From: Pirellulales bacterium
Lineage (GTDB): Bacteria > Planctomycetota > Planctomycetia > Pirellulales > Thermoguttaceae
NCBI GenBank assembly: GCA_030617125.1
Contig: JAUWWA010000171.1
Location: forward strand, 1-5,255
Length of the DNA stretch: 5,255 nt
Direction of reading: 5' to 3'
Shown one piece after another: positions 1 through 5,255 of the stretch. The notes under the pieces are model-generated. The model was not told where the DNA came from, did not search any database, and saw only the letters and a program-made list of their open reading frames with translations. A program made the translations under genes and the position numbers. Numbering within the stretch: position 1 is the first letter of the stretch; each line of letters begins with the position of its first letter.

Positions 1-2034
1 CGACAGACGCGCAAACCGGCCGAAATCCCCCGGACCGAGGCCGCGGCCCCGGAGCCCGTCAAAGTCGCCCAGCGAGCGCAGCAGATCCAGCCGGAGCCGA
101 CTCGGATGGTTGTCCGACGCCGGGCCGACGCGCCGCAGACCGTTCGGCAGACCTCGGCGGCGGCCAGCGCGCCGCAATCGCGGGCGATCGCGGCGGCGGT
201 GGCTCGCCAGCGTGCCGCCGAGCAAGCACCTCGCTTGGCCCCGACGCCGTGGCCGGTCCCGGCGCGACCGCTGCGCGAAATGAGCTTGGCACGAGCTATC
301 CAGGGCGCCGGCGCGGTGTCGAGTGCCGTTGCGATGGAGGCCGCGCCCGCCACGCGTCCGGCTGCTGTGGTTCAAACGAGCTTCGATGCACCGCAACGCG
401 CGATGGCCGGTTTGCGCGGCGACTTCATGGATCGCACGGAGATCGATATGGCCGCCGAGGCCGGAGCGGCGTCGACCACGCCGGGCACGGTGGCGGGTAA
501 GCGACGCGTGCCCCGGGGCGATCAACCGGGCCCCTCGCTGGCCGCTGAAGTCGGACGCGGACCGCCGGGGCGAATCGACACCCCGGGAATGCTCAGCGGC
601 ATCTCGCAGCTCGTGGCCGAAGAACCCGTCGCCTCCGCCGCGCCCGCTGTGTCGGGCGGCGCGGTCCGCGCGGTCGAAGGGCTCGGCGTTGGCGAGCCCG
701 GCCGGCAGGAAGGCGGCTTGCCCGTACAGATCGTCGCCATGGCCGGGCCCGGCGGATTGGCTTATGATTTGGCGCCCGAGGTCGGGCTGTCTAGTCGTCG
801 GGCGCGCCCCGAAAGCGAGATCGTGCACACCGTTCCTCGCCGTTTCATCACAAAACGCACCAGCGGAGAGTTCGCCATCGACGGTCGCGTTCTCGAACAG
901 CCGGCCAAGGCGTTTCGGCAACGCGACGTCGGACGCCGCGCCCAGATCGCCCAGAGGTACGGCGGCACCGAGAGCACGGAGAAGGCCATCGAGAGGGGGC
1001 TCGACTTCTTCGCCCGACATCAGTTTCCCGACGGGCATTGGAGTCTGCACGCGTTGGCGCCGGGACTGAAATACGACGATCCGGCGTTGGGCCAGACGCA
1101 GTCCGATTCGGTCGCCACCGGATTGGCCCTGCTCGCGTACCTGGGCGCCGGATACACGCACCTGGACGAAAAACATCGGACCGTGGTCGCGCGTGGGATC
1201 GATTGGCTCGTCCGCAACCAGGAAGACGATGGCAACCTGTTCAGCAAGACCGGCGGGACGAAGTACGCCTGGCTTTACAGCCACGGGATTGCGGCGATCG
1301 CGCTGTGCGAGGCGTATGGGATGACGCGCGACCCGGAGCTGCGCGAGCCGGCGCGAAAGGCAATCGACTTCATCCTCAAGGCACAACATCCCACTCGGGG
1401 CGGATGGCGATATCAGCCCGGCCGGGAAACCGACACCTCGGTCACCGGATGGCAGTTGCTGGCGCTGAAGAGCGCGCAGATGGCCGGTCTGGCCGTGCCG
1501 GCTGGGGCGTTCACGAAGATCGACCGTTGGCTCAACCGGGCCGCGGCGCCCAAACAGAAGGACCGCTATGCCTATAACCCCTACGCGGCCGATACCTTCG
1601 AGCAACGCAAAGACCGCGAACCCAACCTGGCAATGACCGCTGAGGCAATGCTCATGCGCATGTACCTCGGTCACCCCAGCAGCGATGCGAACTTGATCGC
1701 CGGGGCCGATTACCTGAAAGAGAACCTTCCGGCATTGGGCACCGCGGCGCGGCCGGCGCGGGACTGCTACTACTGGTATTACGCCACGCAGGCGATGTTC
1801 CAGTTGCAGCGCGACTACTGGCCCGCCTGGAACGATCGGCTGCGCGAAATTGCCGAGGCCAGCCAAGTGAACGTCGGCGAGGCGGCCGGAAGTTGGCATC
1901 CCCACAAGCCCGTACGCGACCGCTGGGGTCACACCGGCGGCCGAACCTATGTGACCGCCATGCACCTGCTGATGCTCGAAGTGTACTACCGGCACTTACC
2001 GCTGTTTCAGGAGTTAGTAGTCGGTGGGCGGTAG
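1..2034 (+). CDS. Large protein with C-terminal prenyltransferase/squalene-oxidase-type repeat domain (5' end outside window)
   Basis: The frame is open from base 1 to the TAG at 2032-2034, giving 677 visible residues; the ATG at 106 is internal and is not the start. Visible residues 1-300 are Ala/Arg/Pro/Gly-rich, probably disordered, with no membrane segment. From about residue 321 to the end the protein resembles an alpha-alpha toroid of the terpenoid cyclase/prenyltransferase superfamily. Repeat-like helix and turn units are seen at 330-346 (GLDFF..HQFPDGHW), 395-413 (IDWLVRNQEDDGN) and 454-471 (IDFILKAQ...GGWRY). Other marks are DTSVTGWQ at 478-485, YYWYYATQ at 590-597, GSW at 630-632 and a tail LMLEVYYRHLPLF. 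Such proteins are familiar in planctomycetes, but their function is unknown to me. There is no DXDD or DCTAE motif, so squalene cyclisation is not supported. The last residues (VVGGR) come from a tandem repeat. The domain call is fairly secure; the role is not. Confidence 0.85.
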   Translation, partial: RQTRKPAEIPRTEAAAPEPVKVAQRAQQIQPEPTRMVVRRRADAPQTVRQTSAAASAPQSRAIAAAVARQRAAEQAPRLAPTPWPVPARPLREMSLARAIQGAGAVSSAVAMEAAPATRPAAVVQTSFDAPQRAMAGLRGDFMDRTEIDMAAEAGAASTTPGTVAGKRRVPRGDQPGPSLAAEVGRGPPGRIDTPGMLSGISQLVAEEPVASAAPAVSGGAVRAVEGLGVGEPGRQEGGLPVQIVAMAGPGGLAYDLAPEVGLSSRRARPESEIVHTVPRRFITKRTSGEFAIDGRVLEQPAKAFRQRDVGRRAQIAQRYGGTESTEKAIERGLDFFARHQFPDGHWSLHALAPGLKYDDPALGQTQSDSVATGLALLAYLGAGYTHLDEKHRTVVARGIDWLVRNQEDDGNLFSKTGGTKYAWLYSHGIAAIALCEAYGMTRDPELREPARKAIDFILKAQHPTRGGWRYQPGRETDTSVTGWQLLALKSAQMAGLAVPAGAFTKIDRWLNRAAAPKQKDRYAYNPYAADTFEQRKDREPNLAMTAEAMLMRMYLGHPSSDANLIAGADYLKENLPALGTAARPARDCYYWYYATQAMFQLQRDYWPAWNDRLREIAEASQVNVGEAAGSWHPHKPVRDRWGHTGGRTYVTAMHLLMLEVYYRHLPLFQELVVGGR

Positions 2035-2072
2035 TCGGTGGGCGGTGGGCGGTGCGCGGTAGGCGGTGCGTA
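2017..2072. repeat. Tandem heptanucleotide repeat, eight units, overlapping a stop codon
   Basis: Eight consecutive 7-base units can be read: GTAGTCG, GTGGGCG, GTAGTCG, GTGGGCG, GTGGGCG, GTGCGCG, GTAGGCG, GTGCGTA. The first four form two identical 14-mers. The array begins inside the upstream plus-strand gene and supplies both its last five codons and its TAG stop (2032-2034). Because 7 is not a multiple of 3, gain or loss of a unit before the stop would change the C-terminus. It is an intergenic simple repeat of slippage type with no sign of CRISPR or IS structure. Confidence 0.85.
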
Positions 2073-2094
2073 GTGTGTTTTCTGGAAGCAAACG

Positions 2095-2116
2095 CCCGCC
2101 GACTGCGGTCGGCGGG
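2095..2116. terminator. GC-rich hairpin, possible terminator or REP-like element between convergent genes
   Basis: CCCGCCGAC (2095-2103) pairs perfectly with GTCGGCGGG (2108-2116) around the loop TGCG. Read on the minus strand the stem is followed by CGTTTGCTTCC, a weak U-rich stretch, so it could end the shc-hpnH-hpnG transcript about 180 nt past the hpnG stop. On the plus strand no T tract follows. The structure is certain on paper; its role as terminator rather than a dispersed palindromic element is inference. Confidence 0.4.
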
Positions 2117-2199
2117 GTGAGCGATGACTTATGTTCAATTTCTCCAAGTGTCCGGCATCGCAATGTTCATCAACGACGAGCTGCGCAGGCGATTCGCCC

Positions 2200-2298
2200 T
2201 CACAAATCCAAGAGAATCGTGATCTTGTCTTCCACGGCGTGCATCGTGCGGGCGGAAACCCGGCCCCAGCGAGTCGTCAACCGCTCCTTCGAAATCAG
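2200..2298 (-). pseudogene. C-terminal remnant of a PemK/MazF-like toxin gene
   Basis: Immediately after the hpnG stop, in the same frame, 32 codons without a start run to a TGA at 2202-2200. The peptide is LISKERLTTRWGRVS followed by ARTMHAVEDKITILLDL. It matches the usual end of PemK/MazF mRNA interferases: an isoleucine-Ser/Asp-Lys-x-Arg-Leu strand, a Gly-Arg-Val/Leu-Ser turn, then a final helix of the type TMxxVDxALRxxLxL. About 26 of 32 codons end in G or C, like the neighbouring true genes, which supports former coding. Everything upstream in a toxin of about 110 residues, including the RNA-binding and catalytic part, is absent, and no antitoxin is nearby. It is too short to function. 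The family call rests on pattern recognition of a short stretch, so it is moderate. Confidence 0.55.
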
Positions 2299-2315
2299 TC
2301 AACAGATCTGTTGAC
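2298..2315. repeat. Perfect 18-bp palindrome spanning the hpnG stop codon
   Basis: GTCAACAGATCTGTTGAC equals its own reverse complement. It covers the last codons and stop of hpnG and ends exactly where the MazF-like remnant begins. It could form a 7-bp stem with a GATC loop or be a dyad binding site. No T tract follows on either strand, so a Rho-independent terminator is unlikely. Confidence 0.7.
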
Positions 2316-3039
2316 GCAGAAAGGTGATGAACTCTGCCAGGCGTTCGGAGGCCAACAGCGCGTTTTCACGTAGCCGGTACATGTCCTTAAAACTACCCGG
2401 GCGGCGCCAGACGGACCCCACCGCGGCGCCGAGACGGCCGCTGAGCGTTTTCTGGGCCAAGAGATGCCCGACGTCGGGGGGCAACTCCTCGTCGACCGTG
2501 TCGTTGATCACCCGCACGGCTAAGAAGGGGACTTCGCGGCGGCGGCACACTTCGGCCACGGCGAAGGTCTCCAAGTCGATCGCCATCGCCTCGTGCCGCC
2601 GGCCGAGCGAGCGTTTTTCATCCGGCCGCCGGATGACGCGATCGGCCGTCAGCAGCCGGCCGACGTGGACGCCCGGCCGCCGGGAAAGCGAAGCCGGGTC
2701 GACCTTCAGATCGACCGAAAGCCGGTTGCCGGCCGTGTCGGCCAGCCGATCGGCCATGAGGATGTCGTGCCGTTTCAACGCGTCGCTGAGCCCGCCGGCG
2801 AATCCGGCCGAGAGCACGCACTCGGGCCGATGGGCGTCGATCATCGCTTCGGTCGCTTTGGCGGCGGCCGCGCGGCCGGCGCCGGAGATCACCAGCACGA
2901 CATCGTGCTTTTTCAAGCTGCCCTGTCGGACGACGAAGCCGTGTGCCCGGGTGGTGACCACGTCGGTCATCCGGTCTTCCAGCCCGCCGGATTCGATTTC
3001 CAGCGCGAAAACAACGCCAAACGGCAAGAAAGGGGACAT
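2299..3039 (-). CDS. hpnG: HpnG, hopanoid-associated nucleoside phosphorylase (adenosylhopane depurination)
   Basis: This 246-residue protein belongs to the PNP/UDP phosphorylase (MTAN-like) fold. Known HpnG enzymes remove adenine from adenosylhopane, the step after HpnH on the way to ribosylhopane and bacteriohopanetetrol. Family marks seen are an N-terminal strand GVVFALEIE (8-16), SGAGR (52-56), SAGFAGGL (77-84), the nucleoside-site stretch AIDLETFAVAEV (153-164, with Glu157 in the usual ME-like position) and RVINDTVDEE (176-185), whose Asp180 matches the catalytic Asp of the fold. Length is normal for the family. The ATG follows the hpnH stop by 10 nt (AAAAAGTAGC) without a Shine-Dalgarno sequence, suggesting translation coupled to hpnH. 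The C-terminal codons lie in an 18-bp palindrome and the frame continues past the TGA into a toxin-like remnant. The specific HpnG name leans on the adjacent hpnH. Confidence 0.88.
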   Translation of the reverse strand: MSPFLPFGVVFALEIESGGLEDRMTDVVTTRAHGFVVRQGSLKKHDVVLVISGAGRAAAAKATEAMIDAHRPECVLSAGFAGGLSDALKRHDILMADRLADTAGNRLSVDLKVDPASLSRRPGVHVGRLLTADRVIRRPDEKRSLGRRHEAMAIDLETFAVAEVCRRREVPFLAVRVINDTVDEELPPDVGHLLAQKTLSGRLGAAVGSVWRRPGSFKDMYRLRENALLASERLAEFITFLRQQIC

Positions 3040-3049
3040 GCTACTTTTT

Positions 3050-4069
3050 TTACGTCATCTGCCACATGGCCATTTTCAGCACGTCGCGCACGCGGCGATT
3101 GGCGCCCAGCACGGCGGCCGGCTCGAAACCGCAGTGGACCAGGCAGTGCTCGCAGCGCGGATCGGCGCCGGGGCCTAGCCGGTCCCAGTCGGTCGCATCG
3201 ACCAGTTCCCGGTGGGTTTCATGGTGGTCATCGGCGATCAGGTAGCAGGGTGCTCGCCATCCGCGGACGTTGTAGGTGGGATTGGCCCAGGCGGCACAAG
3301 GCAAATCGCGCTTGCCACAGAGGAAGTCCAGGTAGATGGGTGAAGCCGTGAGTCGGAATCGCCCGAGCAGTTGCTTCGCCTTGCCGAATTTCTCGTGGAC
3401 TTCCTCTCTCGTCATGAAGAGATCGCCGTTACCGTCCGATTCGGACTGTTGCAACGCCTGGTATCCGAAAGCGGGCGTGATCATCAGGCCGTCGACGCCC
3501 AATTCGGTCAGATACTCGAACAGCACGGCGATTTCGTGCATATCGGTATCTTTGTAGATCGTCGTGTTGGTGGAGACGAGGAAGCCGGCGACCTTCGCGG
3601 CGAGGATGCCTCGCACGGCGGCGGCAAAGACGTCCTCGCGGCCCGCCAGCCGATTGTGCGTGGCTTCCATGCCGTCGAGGTGGACGTTGAACATCAGCCG
3701 ATCGCCCGGTGGAAAGCCGTGCAGCCTCTTCTCCAGCAGCAGGCCGTTGGTGCAGAGATAGGCGTGCTTGCGCAGCATGAGGATTCTGGCGACGAGTTCT
3801 TCGATGTCGGGATAGATCAGCGGTTCGCCGCCGCAGATGCTCACGATCGGCGCGCCGCACTCCTCGACGGCGGCGAGACACTGCTCGACCGAAAGCCGCT
3901 TGTTGATCGTATCGGCGTATTCGCGAATCCGTCCACACCCGACGCACGACAAGTTGCAAGCGTGCAACGGCTCGAGCATCAGCACACGGGGATAATGCTT
4001 CTCCCCGGCGAGCTTCTTGCGAAGCAGTTCCGAAGCCATCGAGCGTGTCAATGAGAAGGGAAATCGCAT
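3050..4069 (-). CDS. hpnH: HpnH, radical SAM adenosylhopane synthase
   Basis: HpnH joins a 5'-deoxyadenosyl group from S-adenosylmethionine to diploptene, giving adenosylhopane, the first side-chain step of C35 hopanoids. The 339-residue product has the radical SAM cluster motif C38xxxC42xxC45 (CNLSCVGC) just after the hallmark VLMLEPLHA, then GGEP (80-83) for SAM binding, YLCTNGLLLEK (104-114) and VHLDGMEATH (129-138). The C-terminal part (HpnH-type DUF3463 region) shows LDFLCG (247-252), the NPTYNVRGW stretch (263-271), C275, and C306xxC309xxxC313 ending in HCGFE. These extra cysteines are shared by HpnH proteins as I know them; a second cluster is only a possibility. The first ATG is chosen because MRFPFSLTRSM resembles other HpnH N-termini, although no Shine-Dalgarno precedes it; ATG at residue 11 is the alternative. 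It lies 75 nt after shc and 10 nt before hpnG. Confidence 0.95.
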   Translation of the reverse strand: MRFPFSLTRSMASELLRKKLAGEKHYPRVLMLEPLHACNLSCVGCGRIREYADTINKRLSVEQCLAAVEECGAPIVSICGGEPLIYPDIEELVARILMLRKHAYLCTNGLLLEKRLHGFPPGDRLMFNVHLDGMEATHNRLAGREDVFAAAVRGILAAKVAGFLVSTNTTIYKDTDMHEIAVLFEYLTELGVDGLMITPAFGYQALQQSESDGNGDLFMTREEVHEKFGKAKQLLGRFRLTASPIYLDFLCGKRDLPCAAWANPTYNVRGWRAPCYLIADDHHETHRELVDATDWDRLGPGADPRCEHCLVHCGFEPAAVLGANRRVRDVLKMAMWQMT

Positions 4070-4080
4070 GAGAAGTAATT

Positions 4081-4108
4081 AATGAATGATGAATGATCAA
4101 TTCGCAAT
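4081..4108. repeat. Short decayed heptamer repeat between shc and hpnH
   Basis: Four 7-base units ending in AAT can be read on the plus strand: AATGAAT, GATGAAT, GATCAAT, TCGCAAT. They lie in the 75-nt gap between the shc stop (4145) and the hpnH start (4069), about 12 nt upstream of hpnH. The stretch is markedly AT-rich compared with its surroundings. It might hold a promoter for hpnH, but no convincing -35/-10 pair stands out. Confidence 0.5.
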
Positions 4109-4144
4109 GGTGAGTGGAATGACGAAGGCCGAGTATCACGGTTG

Positions 4145-5255
4145 CTAATCGCCAATCAGCCGCAGCTTGGGTGTGTGTTCGGCGGCCAGCACGGGTTCGA
4201 GCGTGACGGCCCATTGGGACAGCGCCATCAGCGGAAAGTAAATCGGATAGTAGTGGTAACGGAGGTAGAACACTTGCGGAAAACCCGTGCCGGTGAACTC
4301 CGGCTCATCCCAGGTTCCGTCCTCGTTCTGGTTGAGCACGAGGAACCGCACGCCGCGGGTGACCGCCGCGTGTTCGTGCCCTCCGGCGGCGAGCAGGCCC
4401 ATGAGCGCCCAGGCCGTCTGCGAGGCCGTGGGCGTGCCCTGGCCGCGAAGATGGGGTTTTTCGTAGCTCTCGGGCGATTCCCCCCAACCGCCGCATGGTT
4501 GCTGGTAGGCCAACAACCAGTTTGCGCCGGCCTTGACCGCCGGATCGTCGCCAGGCACGCCGACGGCAACCAGCCCGCTGATCACCTGCCAGGTGCCGTA
4601 AATATAGTTGACTCCCCAGCGGCCGAACCAGCTTCCGTCGGGCTCCTGTTGCTTGCGGAGATACGCGACGGCCCGATCCACCGCGGGATCGCCCAACCGG
4701 CGTCCCAGCGTGCCGAGCGATTCGAGCACGCGCCCGGTGAGATCGGGGGTGCTGGGGTCGATCATGGCGTTGTGGTCGGCGAAGGGTACGCGGCAGAGGA
4801 ACTTGTGGTTGTTGTTCCTATCGAACGCGCCGAAGCCGCCGTCGTCGTTCTGCATGGCCAGGAGCCACTTCAGCCCACGGTCGATCGCCGCCACCGTACG
4901 GTCGATCGCGGCGACTTCCTCCCGCGCGGCGTCCGGCTTGCCGGGGGTCTCGGCCACCAGCCGCAACTCCGGCGGCAGGGCTTTGCACGGGCACGAGTCG
5001 GCCGCGTCGGAACCGCCGGAAAACTGGGTCGCCAGCGCCATCAACACAATCGCCGTGTCGTCGTTGTCGGGATAGAAGTCGTTGGCGTATTCGAAGCACC
5101 ATCCACCCGGCTCGGCGTCGACCGTCTTGGCCCAGTCGCCGCGTCGGGTAATTTGCCGCGCGAGCAGCCAGTCAACCGCCTTGCCGATTGCGGGATTGTC
5201 GCGCCGCATGCCTCCGGCCGATAGCGCCCGAAGCGTGAAGGCCGTGTCCCACACC
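4145..5255 (-). CDS. shc: Squalene-hopene cyclase, C-terminal part (5' end outside window)
   Basis: Shc cyclises squalene to hopene/diploptene at the membrane and starts hopanoid synthesis. The visible 369 residues are about the C-terminal half of the enzyme. The first codons read VWDT, which is the internal SPVWDT motif, so the GTG at 5254 is not a start. The catalytic DXDD is present as DNDD at visible residues 63-66 (5057-5068). QW-type repeats occur at about 29-41, 129-142, 198-209, 246-257 and 304-315. The active-site loop GTGFPQVFYLRY (322-333) carries Phe325, Phe329, Tyr333 and Tyr336, matching F601, F605, Y609 and Y612 of the Alicyclobacillus enzyme as I recall it. GGFGAF (139-144) has Phe where that enzyme has Y420, as in many other bacterial cyclases. 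An insertion of about 36 residues follows the DXDD. The gene is first of three on this strand, ahead of hpnH and hpnG, and appears functional. Confidence 0.96.
   Translation of the reverse strand, partial: VWDTAFTLRALSAGGMRRDNPAIGKAVDWLLARQITRRGDWAKTVDAEPGGWCFEYANDFYPDNDDTAIVLMALATQFSGGSDAADSCPCKALPPELRLVAETPGKPDAAREEVAAIDRTVAAIDRGLKWLLAMQNDDGGFGAFDRNNNHKFLCRVPFADHNAMIDPSTPDLTGRVLESLGTLGRRLGDPAVDRAVAYLRKQQEPDGSWFGRWGVNYIYGTWQVISGLVAVGVPGDDPAVKAGANWLLAYQQPCGGWGESPESYEKPHLRGQGTPTASQTAWALMGLLAAGGHEHAAVTRGVRFLVLNQNEDGTWDEPEFTGTGFPQVFYLRYHYYPIYFPLMALSQWAVTLEPVLAAEHTPKLRLIGD
4874..4915 (-). repeat. 21-bp tandem duplication inside shc
   Basis: Two adjacent 21-bp copies (4895-4915 and 4874-4894) encode VAAIDRT and VAAIDRG; 17 of 21 bases agree. 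The duplication keeps the frame and sits at the end of the Shc insertion, just before the helix GLKWLLAMQ. It looks like a fairly recent in-frame duplication adding one heptapeptide. Confidence 0.75.

Noticed and set aside
106..108. ATG as the start of the plus-strand toroid-domain gene
   Set aside because: The frame is open back to base 1 with similar Pro/Ala/Glu-rich composition and no ribosome binding site precedes this ATG.
2017..2072. CRISPR-like array
   Set aside because: Units are 7 bases with no spacers; it is a simple tandem repeat.
2124..2222. 32-codon plus-strand ORF beginning MTYVQFLQVSG
   Set aside because: A GGGGTGA lies only 3 nt before the ATG, too close to be a good ribosome site. 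About half its codons end in A or T, unlike true genes here, and it overlaps the toxin-like remnant on the other strand. I recognise no family.
2298..2315. Palindrome as a Rho-independent terminator for hpnG
   Set aside because: The stem is AT-balanced with no following T tract on either strand; the hairpin at 2095-2116 is the better candidate.
2324..3178. Plus-strand ORFs opposite hpnG and hpnH (also 2593-3351 and 3371-4054)
   Set aside because: They overlap recognised HpnG and HpnH sequences on the other strand and show no family motifs of their own.
4142..5224. Long plus-strand ORF of 360 codons opposite shc
   Set aside because: The opposite strand encodes clear squalene-hopene cyclase motifs; this frame gives a compositionally odd protein and is a GC-rich antisense shadow.
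5252..5254. GTG as a possible start of the cyclase gene
   Set aside because: It encodes the Val of the internal SPVWDT motif; about half of a normal Shc lies upstream, beyond the window.

Overview
This is a GC-rich bacterial window that fits a planctomycete (Planctomycetota, possibly Pirellulales-like). The assignment rests on three things: a hopanoid gene set, a long Ala/Arg/Pro-rich protein ending in a prenyltransferase/squalene-oxidase-type repeat domain, and intergenic heptanucleotide repeats. It is inference from gene content; no rRNA or marker gene is present.

Layout. Bases 1-2034 (+) hold the 3' part of a large gene whose start lies before the window. Its product has a long low-complexity region followed by an alpha-alpha toroid (terpenoid cyclase/prenyltransferase-like) domain. 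Bases 2035-2298 are a convergent intergenic region. It contains a tandem heptanucleotide repeat that runs into the upstream gene's stop codon, a 9-bp GC-rich hairpin, and on the minus strand a 32-codon remnant that looks like the C-terminus of a PemK/MazF-type toxin. Bases 2299-5255 (-) hold three genes reading leftward: shc (5' part outside the window), hpnH and hpnG.

How the genes work together. The minus-strand genes encode consecutive steps of extended hopanoid synthesis. Shc cyclises squalene to diploptene/hopene. HpnH, a radical SAM enzyme, attaches a 5'-deoxyadenosyl group to give adenosylhopane. HpnG, a nucleoside phosphorylase-like enzyme, removes adenine on the way to ribosylhopane and bacteriohopanetetrol. 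hpnH and hpnG are 10 nt apart and very probably co-transcribed. A 75-nt gap with decayed heptamer repeats separates shc from hpnH. The plus-strand gene shares the general toroid fold with Shc but lacks the DXDD catalytic motif. It is transcribed convergently, so there is no evidence that it belongs to the pathway.

The points most worth a second look are the MazF-like remnant fused in frame behind the hpnG stop at a perfect 18-bp palindrome, the roughly 36-residue insertion (with an internal 21-bp tandem duplication) just after the catalytic motif of Shc, and the heptamer array that supplies the stop codon of the plus-strand gene. No RNA gene, CRISPR array, intact mobile element or clear promoter was found.
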